Assembly (NCBI GenBank): GCA_964035545.1
Contig: OZ037771.1
Coordinates: 310,001-374,000 of the forward strand
Direction: 5' to 3'
Source: Bugula neritina
Lineage: Eukaryota > Bryozoa > Gymnolaemata > Cheilostomatida > Bugulidae
Length of the DNA: 64,000 nucleotides
The translations under genes and the position numbers were made by a program. The notes below the pieces were generated by a model. The model searched no databases. It was not told the DNA's origin and saw nothing but the letters and a program-made list of their open reading frames with translations. Numbering within the stretch: the stretch's first letter is position 1; each line of letters opens with the position of its first letter. This document shows positions 24,915 through 37,700 of this stretch, one piece after another.

Positions 24915-25620
24915 TTAAAAATTAAGAAATTGTGGTCAATTTGGCCATATTTGGATTTTACTATGCATAAAAACTCTAAAATTTCCAGATTCGAGTGATG
25001 TGATTCTTTTTGATATTCTACTTTTCTTTCTATTAAAATTGTGTATTTAAAGTTACCCCTTTGTTGCAACTGGTGTGAAAAACAAAAAAAATGCAGCCAT
25101 AATCACTAACTTTAGCACCATTGTTAACTGTTTTCAACTCGGCATTCTCAGTTGCACTGTACAGCATTAGTTTCAGAAAAGCCTACTTTACTAATGGGCA
25201 GTGTATAACACCTCTCAGTAAGCGCATTGAGGCAAAACAAAGATAATTGATTTAGCATAGTTTTGTCGGATTTTATTACCCTGACCCCGTGACCCGCGAT
25301 TCACTTCATTTATTGGCTGTGCTTATCGCGTGATCTGTGACGCACATCCTGTTTGCCAAAACGAACAAAGAAGCTACACGTAATATTCCAAACTGCCAAA
25401 ACAATCTGATAATTTACCATCAATCCTTCATCTAGATCTTCTACAACCGGTGAAAATAAAGAGAAGACATATTTGACTTTATATTTATCAACATTTTGTT
25501 TTACGAAGTGCCGTGATTTACTTATTTTGACATTAGTAATATTACATAATATTTATATTCGTACCGACTCGTTATATAAGTCTCTAACATAGCAGCACGT
25601 ATACTACAGACACAGTAAAC
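24915..25620. other. Spacer between VWA5-like gene and transposase
   Basis: Holds the likely 3' UTR of the upstream gene and the 5' flank of the transposase. No exon seen. I found no convincing terminal inverted repeat. Confidence 0.5.
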
Positions 25621-27609
25621 ATGCCTAAGGTTAAAAAAAGGCAGTTTCGAGGAAATCAGTACAGAAAAGCTGACCCAGTACTAGATATTACTACTAGTAC
25701 TACTACTACGACGCCTGCAAGTGCTACGACGCCTTCAACTGCAAGTGCAAGGACGCCCACAACTACGCCTACTACTAGACCACCCATGACGATTACTACT
25801 ACTACTACTACTATTGCCGGCACCGCTACGCCAGTTATCGCTACTACTATTAGTAACACTAATGTAACTAACTCTACTGCACATCTAAGTGCATCTACAA
25901 GCTTTTCAGTTAGTACTATGGACTTTCAATTGGAGCCCCAGTCTGCTGCATCTGACCATCAACTTATACCACCGACTGCCTCCAGCTCTTTGAGTCTGAC
26001 TAGTGATGCTACACCTACAGTTACCGGCACTACTCCTGCTGCAACTGCCAGCTCTGCTAAACTAAATGATCAGCTAAGTACTTCAAATTTCTTATTTAGT
26101 TCTGCAAATTCTCAGCCTGACAGTATTATAGTGCAGACTAAGTTAGTTTTAGAACTTATGGGTAGGTTGTCATCTGGTAGTATTGCTTGTAAAGATCACC
26201 CTGCTATGTCCTTGCGAATTAGTGTAAAATGCCATAGTGGAATTGTACCAGCTTTTGATTTTACCTGTTCTGTTTGTGGTGTTCTTATTGAAAGTAGTGT
26301 AATGAGTGATCGTGATGTAGATCATAGGTTTTCTTTGAATACTCGGTTGGCTTTTGGTACAACCTTGGCAGGTGGGCATAGAAGTACTGCTGCAACTATT
26401 TCTGCTCATCTAGGTTTGCCCCCACCTGTCGCTTTTAGTGAGTGGGCCAAGGATGTAGAGCGACTTGGTAACATTACTAAGGAGCTAGCTAGTAAGTCAA
26501 TGGACCAGGCTGCCAGGGAAGCTGCTAGTATGAGTAACAGTAGTGATATAACAGTATCTTGTGATGGTACCTGGCAGCGTAGGGGCTTTAGTAGTAAGAA
26601 TGGGGTAGCTACTGTTATTACCCATTCAGTAGGAAAACCAGGTAAAGTAGTTGATACTGAAGTTCTCTCTAGTTATTGTTTTACATGTGCCAGTCATAAA
26701 GATAGTATACCACCAGAGCATAGTTGTGTCAAAAATCATGAGGGTTCAGCTGGTGGTATGGAGCCGGTAGGTATGGTTAGAATTTTCAGGAGGTCAGTCG
26801 AGAAGAGAGGAGTACGGTTTGTAAAATATTTAGGGGATGGAGACTCCAAGTCTTATAGTGCTGTAAGTAAGGCCCAACCCTATGGCCCAGATGTTGTTGT
26901 TGAGAAACTTGAATGCGTAGGTCATGTGCAAAAGCGAATGGGCAAGCTTTTATTAGATAAAGTGCAGCAATGTAAGGGAAAAGAGTTTTATTGGGAAGGC
27001 CGTAAGTATAAAGGTATAGGAGGTAGTGGTAAGTTGCATAAAGCTGCTATAAAGAGAATTCAGGGTCATTATGGAGCAGCTATTAGGAATAATGTAGGAA
27101 ACTTAGAGGGTATGAAAGCAAGCATTTGGAGAATATGGCATCATAGGAATAGGAATCATAGCTCATGTGATAATTCTTGCCCGGCAGTAAATGGTAGTGG
27201 TGATGGTAATTCGAATAGTCTCCCACCTTTTGTACTAGAAGAGATAAAACCGGTTTTTGAAGCTCTTACAGCCGATTCTCTGCTTTCAAAATGCTTGCAT
27301 GGGGGTACACAAAATAATAACGAGTCTTTTCATAGGATAATTTGGTTACTTTGCCCTAAAGTGCAGTTTGTGCAGAAGCCTAGGTTAGAACTTGCTGTCA
27401 ACTGTGCTGTCTTACAATTCAATGATGGTAGTACTGCTCTTGCTGCTGTTTATGATATTTTAGGAATAACGATTGGAAAACAGCTGGTAATGCACACCCA
27501 CAAAAAAGATCTGCAGAGAATAAAGGCTTCCAAGAGACGGGCCACCTATCAAAGAGCAACAATAGCCAGACGACCTGACCGGAGTGACTACCAAGCTGGA
27601 GCTTTTTAG
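25621..27609 (+). CDS. Mutator-like DDE transposase, intact single-exon ORF
   Basis: 662 residues without introns, unlike every neighbour. The basic start (MPKVKKRQFRGNQYRK) is typical of animal proteins with the Mutator-like transposase domain. Residues 20-85 are a Thr-rich low-complexity tract. A Cys/His cluster (residues about 194-219, ending CSVCG) may bind zinc. Likely catalytic acids: D315 in SCDGTWQRRG, D406/D408 in LGDGDSKS and E568 in TQNNNESFHRIIW; ECVGHVQKRMGKLL between them is also a family signature. The reading frame is open throughout, so it was active recently or is kept by selection as a domesticated gene. AATAAA at 27622-27627 follows the stop. A decayed copy of its 3' part lies just downstream. 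Confidence 0.85.
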   Translation: MPKVKKRQFRGNQYRKADPVLDITTSTTTTTPASATTPSTASARTPTTTPTTRPPMTITTTTTTIAGTATPVIATTISNTNVTNSTAHLSASTSFSVSTMDFQLEPQSAASDHQLIPPTASSSLSLTSDATPTVTGTTPAATASSAKLNDQLSTSNFLFSSANSQPDSIIVQTKLVLELMGRLSSGSIACKDHPAMSLRISVKCHSGIVPAFDFTCSVCGVLIESSVMSDRDVDHRFSLNTRLAFGTTLAGGHRSTAATISAHLGLPPPVAFSEWAKDVERLGNITKELASKSMDQAAREAASMSNSSDITVSCDGTWQRRGFSSKNGVATVITHSVGKPGKVVDTEVLSSYCFTCASHKDSIPPEHSCVKNHEGSAGGMEPVGMVRIFRRSVEKRGVRFVKYLGDGDSKSYSAVSKAQPYGPDVVVEKLECVGHVQKRMGKLLLDKVQQCKGKEFYWEGRKYKGIGGSGKLHKAAIKRIQGHYGAAIRNNVGNLEGMKASIWRIWHHRNRNHSSCDNSCPAVNGSGDGNSNSLPPFVLEEIKPVFEALTADSLLSKCLHGGTQNNNESFHRIIWLLCPKVQFVQKPRLELAVNCAVLQFNDGSTALAAVYDILGITIGKQLVMHTHKKDLQRIKASKRRATYQRATIARRPDRSDYQAGAF

Positions 27610-27635
27610 AGATGAAATTTCAATAAACCCTCAAC

Positions 27636-27925
27636 TTTGAAGATAAGTTGACTTTGTTACTTCGCCCCCAAAGTGAAAATTTTGCAAAAACCTAAGTTTA
27701 TTTTTGTTGTCAGCTGTTCTGTCGTATAATTCAATGATAATAGTACTGATTTTGTACCTGTTTACTTTGTTTTAGGAACACTGATTGTGAAGCAGTTTGC
27801 CATTTATACCCACAAAAAGATCTTCTAATAATAGTGAGTTCCCGCCACAAAGCCCAGCAGTCTGGCCAAAGTATTACAAGACTGGAGTTTTCTGGAGATA
27901 GAACTTCACTGAATTTATAATTTAT
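27636..27925 (+). pseudogene. Decayed second copy of the transposase 3' end
   Basis: Aligns by eye with 27340-27640: gttacttcgcccccaaagtg corresponds to ggttactttgccctaaagtg, cagctgttctgtcgta to caactgtgctgtctta, and acccacaaaaagatct to acccacaaaaaagatct. It contains an early stop (cgtataattc for cttacaattc) and small indels, so it is non-coding. It ends with the same 'gagctttt(t)...agatgaa/tagaact tcaataaa/tcact' region, showing that the tail was duplicated in tandem. Confidence 0.85.
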
Positions 27926-28004
27926 TCTGTAATTTCTTTTGAAATCATGCAAATACAACTAAGATTTTGAAATGAGATCATATCGATTGATAAATTTTTC
28001 GTCA

Positions 28005-28385
28005 TTGAATTTTTTATTTGTGTATTTTCGGTTGTTACAGTAGTAAAATTATTGCTTCTCCTATAGGTTTTATGCTATTTTTATGAAATTTGGAGTATAA
28101 TATGATGAGATGTGCTTCTAACAACCATGCCAAAATAATATATATTTAACTTGTAGGTTTCAAGATATAGTCATTTCAATTTATTGAATTTTCGTCCTCA
28201 ATTTTCTCATTTGTATGTTTTTTCGGTTGCTACGATAGTAAAATTCTATCTCCTCCTACAATTTTTGACCTACCCATATGAAATTTGGAACATAATATGC
28301 TTAAATGTATATCTAGCAACCCTACCAGAATTGGGCATGTGCATGTAATAGGTTTCAAGATATGGTCATCTCAATACATGGTACC
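28005..28385. repeat. Two diverged direct copies of about 185 bp
   Basis: The first copy (about 28010-28195) and second (about 28198-28380) share, in order, ttttcggttg, tagtaaaatt, atgaaatttgga, ataatatg, and aggtttcaagatat followed by gtcat. A third partial match (ttttcaagatatggcc) lies near 28659. Probably the 3' part of the transposon or an independent element. Confidence 0.75.
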
Positions 28386-28792
28386 TGCTAAAAATCTAGA
28401 ACTCCGGCGAAAAGTGCATAGATCTTGTTATCTAGTAAACCTAGAAGGCTAAATGTGGTAGGGGTTCTAGATAAATATGTTTTGCTTCAAATTGTGGAGT
28501 TGGAGCAGAATTGAAATATTATTCTAGGAGGAGATAACTCTTTAGTGCACTCCGGCCAAAATCGCTATAATTTAACCTTGACCTCTGAAATTGTGGGGGG
28601 GTGTGGGTAGGCCCATGGTTAGGAACATATCAAAATTTGAGGTCAGTAGGGCTATTATTTTTCAAGATATGGCCAATCAAGTGGAAAATCAGAGTCCTGC
28701 CTTAAAGACTCGCTATCGCGGGGAACAATTCGATTTTTTCGATTTCCATGCATTTGTTAATTAACGACCTGTTATTAGTCTTCAAGCCAATC

Positions 28793-31700
28793 ATGGCGGA
28801 GGCTTCCAATTTGACACAGAAAGAACTTTCTTGTAGTAATTACCCTGATTTTGCTTCTGTATGTTTATTTATCGAGCAATTTGGTGACTTATTAGGTTTA
28901 CTGCCACTTAGCATAGGAAGTCTTAAAGCAGGCTTTGAAGATAACTCCGGTGGTAAGCTTATAAATTTCGGTAAAAGTAAATGTAATATTTATATTTAAA
29001 TTTATTTTTAATTTATCCTGAAACTCAAATTCAAACTTCAAGTGTAAAATTAATTCTTATACTAAACATTAATTGTAAATGACTGAATCTAATACTTATA
29101 CTTATAGTCAACGTCATAGTTATACTTCATTACTTGTATTTAATTTTATACTTATACTTATAGTTATACATTAACTTATACTAATAACTTATAGTTATAC
29201 TTATAGTTAATGTTATACTTATACTAATAGTAATACTAATAGTAATACTTATACTTATACTTATAGACTATAGTTATACTCTATAGTTATAGTTATACTT
29301 TAAGTTAAACTGTTTAAGTCTACGTTTATAGACTATAGTTTAGTTACCTAACGTTACTTTTAGAGTTTTAGAGTCAATAAGAGTTTATGGTGTTATTTTT
29401 TAGCTTTAACTTTGAGCCCTTAATTTCAAGCCTAAGGCTTAAACTTATATTTAGTATAACTATAAGTTATACTAGTTATAGTTAATCACTAGTAGTCGTC
29501 CTAGTAGTCGCCGATGTAGTAGTTATAATTATTCTTATACTTATAGTTCTTCAAGTTTATAATTTAAATTATAGTTGTTCATATTGTTCAGCTTAGAATT
29601 TAATGTTATGCTTAGTCTTACAGTAACAGTTATTATTAGTGTTATTCTAAGTCTCTCTCTAAATCAGAATGATAAAATTAAATGTTATTCATTAAAACTT
29701 GATAAGATAAAGGTAGGTATCATATTTACTGCTTAGTTTTATTGTCAACTAAATGTAAGTGTAAGTGCTTAATGATTCGAATAGAGTAATAGTTATAATT
29801 GTTATAACTACCGTTCATAACCATTATGATTATAAGTAACTAATTGTGGTTATAAGACTTTCCTCAGCATGCTATATCATGTTACAGATTCAGTCAGAAA
29901 ATATTGTTAAATTGCAGAAGTCTCTGATTTCATAAAGGAGCTCCACGTTTATTTGCTTCGTCGTATCAAGAAAAACATACCAGTTGATCGATGGGAGAAG
30001 GAATTGGCAAAGTTTTGTTTCACATACAACCATTGGCACGGGTGGGAGTTAGAGCAGCAGGGTTATGCTAAACTCAAGTTGTCAACCCGCCTCGCCATCA
30101 TAAGGGTGAGTCACTTGATACAGGAAGTGCTCACTTTACAGCTGCTTACTTCTTGTCGCGTGACATAACGTTATAACTTCTGGCTGTAGAACCTGCTGGA
30201 GGCCCAGTTTGATGCGAACCTTAAGTTCCAGGAGCGACTCAGATCTGACATCCCAGAAGAGGAGCTGAGGAGGAACTGCTACGGCAGAGATAAGACAGGG
30301 CTGTGTTACTGGCTCATTCAGGTTTGTCGGGAGTTACGCTCTCTTCGTGTCACATAACCTTTACCATACAGTATACTTGTCATACAGTACACTTACCTTA
30401 CAGTATACTTACCATACAGTACACTTACCTTGCAGTATACTTACCATACAGTACACTTACCATGCAGTACACTTACCTTGCAGTATACTTACCATACAGT
30501 ATACTTACCATACAGTATACTTACCATACAGTATACTTACCATACAGTATACTTACCATACAGTACACTTACCATACAGTATACTTACCATACAGTATAC
30601 TTACCACACAGTACACTTACCATACAGTATACTTACCATACAGTATACTTACCTTACAGTACACTTACCATACAGTATACTTACCTTACAGTATACTTAT
30701 CATACAGTATACTTACCTTACAGTATACTTACCATATAGTATACTTACTTTACGGTATACTTACCATACAGTACACTTACCTTACAGTATACTTACCATA
30801 CAGTATGCTTACCTTGCAGTATACTTACCATACCGTATACTTACCATACAGTACACTTACCATGCAGTACACTTACCTTGCAGTATACTTACCATACAGT
30901 ATACTTACCTTGCAGTATACTTACCATACCGTACACTTACCATACAGTACACTTACCATGCAGTACACTTACCTTGCAGTATACTTACCATACAGTATAC
31001 TTACCATACAGTATACTTACCATACAGTATACTTACCATACAGTATACTTACCATACAGTACACTTACCATACAGTATACTTACCATACAGTATACTTAT
31101 CATACAGTATACTTATCATACAGTATACTTACCTTACAGGATGATGAGTTGACAATCAACGTATTCAGGGTAGAGCAGGATGACACTGATGGATCTTCCT
31201 GGCAAGCTGTGGCCAAGTGAGTACTTCAACTATTTCTACTCACCTTTTCCATTCATCTATCCTTTCATCTCTCATGTATAATAAAGTGTGTCTTGTTTTA
31301 GAGACCGTGATGAGCTGTGTGTGTTGATAGAGTGTCTTAAGGATTATAAACCAATACCAGCCGTAAACTTGTTAGAAGTGACTCGTAGTGACACTCCCAA
31401 CAGTTTCACATCCTCTCACACAGGTATGTCTCTTCTCCATACGTCTCTGTGCATCTCTATACACATCTCTATACGCCTATATACATAACACGCTCTCTCT
31501 CCGGCTCTTTTCCTATAGTAACTGAAGAAATAGTGCTAGAAACTATGCAACTCAGGTTAAAGTTCCTGCTAATGCCCTTGTCTTAAAGTTACTTTAGCTG
31601 ATTCACTGTCTTTCAGGTGTTGGGATAACACCCTCTCGCATTACTACACCCACTCCGTTTGCGTTAGACCCCCGTTCTTTCACACCTACGTCTCTCAAAG

Positions 31701-34700
31701 TAGGTTTACCTAAGCAAGAAGTTGCTTCACCTTTGACCTTAGTAGAGCAAGGGGATGCCCAGACACTTTGTAAAGGGCAAGTTAAACTTGAGCCCCATGA
31801 GGTGAAGGTCACTAGTGAAGAGATGAAAGTCACTAGTGAAGAGGTGAAGGTCACTACTGAAGAGGTGAAGGTCACTACTGAAGAGGTGAAGGTCACTACT
31901 GAAGACAACACCGATAGTACGGTATGTATACCAACTTCTAGTAGTACCTATGAGTGTCTTCTCTAGGCCAATGAGCTCTACAATAAGGATTAGGGAGGAT
32001 GTATGATCATTGAGAGCCTACTACACAGTAATGATGTTTCAGGCTAACAGCTTTACTGAAACATTTATATCCCACATTTTCTCTAAATTGTAGGATATAA
32101 AGAATTACAAATTGTTATTGTTTTGAGTTTTGTTGCTAGCTGCTGGTGTTTATATGCTAAACAGAATATTTGTGGCCCCTGTTCAGAGGGCTGCATAATA
32201 TGTATATTGTGTTCAAGATGCTAGCTAAGTTTCCCTCAGCTCTCTCATTTTACACCTCAATCATTTCCACAGGAAACCATCAAGTCCCTTTTACCTGAGG
32301 CAGGCGAAAACTTAAACGAAGCTGACAAACCACTCTCACAAGATGTAGATAAACCACTCTCACAAGATGTAGACAAACCACTCCCACAGGAAGGAGATAA
32401 ACCACTCCCACAAGAAGGAGACAAACCACTCCCACAGGAAAGAGACAAACCACTCCCACTAGAAGCAGACAAACCACTCCCACAAGAAGAAGATGAACCA
32501 CTCCCACAGGAAGCAGACAAACCACTCTCACAAGATGTAGATAAACCACTCTCACAAGATGTAGACAAACCACTCCCACAGGAAGGAGATAAACCACTCC
32601 CACAAGAAGGAGACAAACCACTCCCACAGGAAGGAGACAAACCACTCCCACTAGAAGCAGACAAACCACTCCCACAAGAAGAAAATGAACCACTCCCACA
32701 GGAAGGAGATAAACCACTCCCACTAGAAGCAGATAAACCACACCTACAAGAAACAGATAAACCACTCCCACAAGAAACAGATAAACCACTCCCACAAGAA
32801 GTAGATAAACGACACCTACAAGAAACAGATAAACCACTCCCACAAAAAGCAGATAAACCACTCCCACAAGAAGCAGATAAACCACACCTACAAGAAACAG
32901 ATAAACCACTCCCACAAGAAGCAGATAAACCACACCTACAAGAAACAGATAAACCACACCTACAAGAAACAGATAAACCACTCCCACAAGAAACAGATAA
33001 ACCACTGCCAGGTGGCCACGATTCCACAGACAGTGAAGATAATATTCCCCTCAGTGAGCTAAGGAAGTCATGCATTCTTTTGAATAAAGCTAGGAAATCC
33101 TTGATAAAGGTGACCAGACAATATTTTTATACTTTCACTGAATAAAACTGGAAACAGTTGCTAGTATACTTGTTGATAAAGTTACTATCCTAATTAGTTA
33201 GAAGTATGAATATATGATGGCAGGCCAAGAAAGAGCATGAGAAGAAGAAGCAGAAGGAACTGGTGAAGAGGCAGAAAGATAAAGCAAAGAAAAGGTTGAA
33301 GGAAATAATTGACTCACCAAAAGTCTCACCTTTACGAAGCAGTGGTCGACAGAGAAAGCCGATTCTGACGAAGCTCTCTGTATGTCTTTTTTCTCACTTC
33401 TGTATACTCTGTATTATCACTACTATATACTCTGTATTATCACTTCTGTATACTCTGTATTACTACTGTATACTCTGTATATCACTACTGTATACTCTGT
33501 ATATCACTACGGTATACTCTGTATTACTACTGTATACTCTGTATATCACTACTGTATACTCTGTATTATCACTACGGTATACTCTGTATTATCACTACGG
33601 TATACTCTGTATTATCACTACGGTATACTCTGTATATCACTGTATACTCTGTATTATCACTCTGGTATACTCTGTATTACTACTGTATACTCTGTATATC
33701 ACTACGGTATACTCTGTATATCACTACGGTATACTATGTATTACTACTGTATACTCTGTATTATCACTACGGTATACTCTGTATATCACTACGGTATACT
33801 CTGTATATCACTACTGTATACTCTGTATTATCACTACTGTATACTCTGTATTGTCACTGTATACTCTGTATTACTACTGTATACTCTGTATTACTACGGT
33901 ATACTCTGTATTACTACTGTATAGTCCATATTACTATGGCATACGCAGGGTGACGATGACACGGACAGCTCCCAGTCGGAAGAAGACGACTACATCCCCA
34001 AACAGGGACGAAATGCTCAAAGACAGGCCAACCGAAACAAGAGAGTCTTGTTGACCACACACGAGGAACTTAGTAGTGAGGTAATTTACTGTGATGTACT
34101 GTAATATACTGTAATATGTGTAATATACTGTAATATACTGTAATATACTGTAATATGTGTAATATACTCTGATATACTGTAATATGTGTATTATACTGTA
34201 ATATAATATTCTGTAATATGTGTAATATATGTAATATGATGACATGCCGTAATATAATATGCCATAATATAATATGCCGTAATATAATATAATATGCCGT
34301 AATATAATATGCCGTAATATAATATGCCGTAATATAATATGCTGTAAGATGTACACTCAGGTGGACAACGTAATATAATATAATATGCTGTAATATAATA
34401 TGCCATAATATAATATGCCGTAATATAATATGCCGTAATATAATATGCCATAATATAATATGCCGTAATATAATATGCTGTAATATGTACACTCAGGTGG
34501 ACAACGTAATATAATATAATATGCTGTAATATAATATGCCATAATATAATATGCCGTAATATAATATGCCGTAATATAATATGCCATAATATAATATGCC
34601 GTAATATAATATGCTGTAATATAATATGCCGTAATATAATATGCTGTAATATAATATGCTGTAATATGTACACTCAGGTGGACAACGAAGACACTCCCTG

Positions 34701-37700
34701 CTCGTCATGTGGAAAGTACAACCAGCCTCACCTCATGTTACTCTGTGATAAATGTGATGCCGGGTGGCACACCGGCTGTGTGAAACCCCCCCTCTTCTAC
34801 ATCCCGGAAGGCGACTGGCACTGCCCCTCCTGTGAACACGTATGTTTGGTACTCTACTATGTGCAGCCACCACTCTACTATGTGCAGCCACGACTCTATT
34901 ACTTTATTACTCTGCTGGTGATACGTAGTAGTTATGGTGTGAGAGTCGTTTGTTATCTGTCCTACTATTGGCTACATTGTTATCTGTCATGTCATTGGCT
35001 ACATTGTTATCTGTCATGTCATTAGTTACATTGTTATCTGTCATCTCATTGGCTACATTGTTATCTGTCATGTCATTGGCTACATTGTTATCTGTCATCT
35101 CATTGGCTACATTGTTATCTGTCATGTCATTGGCTACATTGCTCTCTCAGGCCGCACTAATAGAGAAGTTGTCTGCCCAACTAGAGAAGTTAGACGAGCT
35201 GATAAAGAGTGAAGAGACAAAGAGGAAGAGGCTGGAGAGACAAGAGAAGTACGCTTTGAGCAACGGAATTCACCCGTCTAACATCCTACCCAGTCATGAG
35301 CTGGTTACTAAGCATAAGTCTGTGAGTTTGTATAACATAATATAATACGACTTCCTGTAATATAATATAGTGTAATATAATACGCAATATATGTGTTCTG
35401 CGTGTACTTATTTCATAGCTGCCCCAAAAGAGAAATAATGCGTACGGGTACGACGCATACGAGTACGACAGTTACGAAGAGGATCACTACGTGCCAACCA
35501 AACGCTCCTGTAGACAGAGGACCAAGGTGAACTACAAGTTCGAGGAGTACGAGGCCTTGATCAACTCCGCAATCTGTAGCAATAAGAAAAAGGAGGGGGA
35601 CCCCACTCTACTACCAGGTAATACTTACTCTACTACCAGGTAATACTTACTCTACTACCAGGTAATACTTACTCTACTACCAGGTAATACTTACTCTACT
35701 ACCAGGTAATACTTACTCTACTACCAGGTAATACTTACTCTACTACCAGGTAATACTTACTCTACTACGAGGTAATACTTACTCTACTACGAGGTAATAC
35801 TTACTCTACTACCAGGTAATACTTACTCTACTACCAGGTAATACTTACTTTACTACCAGGTAATACTTACTCTACTACCAGGTAATACGTACTCTATCAT
35901 ATTAGCCTGTGCTCTTTACTACAGGAACCAACTCTTCACTAGCCGGTACGGCCCCCTCACCTCGAGGCAGGTCCAGAGGCAAGGACATCAGCAACCTGCT
36001 TGGAGAGTCGGCAGCCGCCCTGTTGGCAGCATCCAGCTCTGAAGAGGAAGAGGCGGAGTCACTGAGACAGGATGTGGTGCATTCTGGGAAGGAAACAGGA
36101 AAGGAAAACAAACACAGAAAAAAGAGGGCAAGCAAGTTAGTGGAGATCAATGTTTTTACATTCTGCATTTACTTGATGTCTACACTGTATACTTGATGTC
36201 TACACGGTGTACTTGATGTCTACACGGTGTACTTGATGTCTACACTGTATACTCGATGTCTACACTGTATACTCGATGTCTACACTGTATACTTGATGTC
36301 TACACGGTGTACTTGATGTCTACACTGTATACTTGATGTCTACACTGTATACTTGATGTCTACACGGTGTACTTGATGTCTACACTGTATACTCGATGTC
36401 TACACTGTATACTTGATGTCTACACTGTATACTTGATGTCTACACTGTATACTTGGTGTCTACGCTGTATACTTGATGTCTACGCTGTATACTTGATGTC
36501 TACACTGTATACTTGATGTCTACACTGTATACTTGATGTCTACACTGTATACTTGATGTCTACACTGTATACTTGATGTCTACACTGTATACTTGGTGTC
36601 TACGCTGTATACTTGATGTCTACACTGTATACTTGATGTCTACACTGTATACTTGATGTCTACACTGTATACTCGATGTCTACACTGTATACTCGATGTC
36701 TACACTGTATACTCGATGTCTACACTGTATACTCGATGTCTACACTGTATACTTGATGTCTACACTGTATGCTTGATGTCTACACTGTATACTTGATGTC
36801 TAACTGTATACTCTAGACTGAATGATATTGACGCGGAGAGTGCTGGGGAAGAGGATGAGGACTACATAGCCAATGAGGAGGAATATGCCAATGATGACTA
36901 CGAGGACAACCGATCTGGCGTGTCGGAAGAAAGTCTGTCTGATGACGCCTGGACGCCTTACCGTGGTAATAAGAATGGTACCAGGCGGGGTGGTGCAAGA
37001 CGAGGTGGTGCAAGGCGAGGCAGTGGAAGGTTAAATGGTCGACGGCGGCGAGATGATGTGAGAGGATTCAGTGAGTGTCTCTCTGTTTTATGTTAGTAGT
37101 GGCTAGTAATAGTAGCTAGTAATAGTAGCTAGTAGTAGTAGCTAGTAATAGTGGCTAGTAATAGTAGCTAGTAATAGTAGCTAGTAATAGTAGCTAGTAA
37201 TAGTAGCTAGTAATAGTAGCTAGTAATAGTAGCTAGTAATAGTAGCTAGTGATAGTAGCTAGTGATAGTAGCTAGTGATAGTAGCTAGTAATAGTAGCTA
37301 GTAATAGTAGCTAGTGATAGTAGCTAGTGATAGTAGCTAGTAATAGTAGCTAGTGATAGTAGCTAGTGATAGTAGCTAGTAATAGTAGCTAGTAATAGTA
37401 GCTAGTAATAGTAGCTAGTAATAGTAGCTAGTAATAGTAGCTAGTAATAGTAGCTAGTGATAGTAGCTAGTGATAGTAGCTAGTAATAGTAGCTAGTGAT
37501 AGTAGCTAGTGATAGTAGCTAGTAATAGTAGCTAGTAATAGTAGCTAGTAATAGTAGCTAGTAATAGTAGCTAGTGATAGTAGCTAGTAGTAGTAGCTAG
37601 TAATAGTAGCTAGTAATAGTAGCTAGTAATAGTAGCTAGTGATAGTAGCTAGTGATAGTAGCTAGTAATAGTAGCTAGTAATAGTAGCTAGTAATAGTAG

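Noticed and set aside
28748-28792. Upstream in-frame ATG for RSF1 at 28748
   Set aside because: The 28793 start (MAEAS) gives the usual short N-terminus before the conserved region; the upstream segment is hydrophobic and unlike the family.
24915-28792. Terminal inverted repeats for the transposase
   Set aside because: The best pairing found (cccgcgat near 25295 and 28717) is only about nine bases and not placed convincingly.
32257-33075. Minus-strand open frames opposite RSF1 exon 7 (SGLSxSC repeats)
   Set aside because: Mirror of the 24-base coding repeat; the plus-strand frame fits RSF1 with matching splice phases on both sides.
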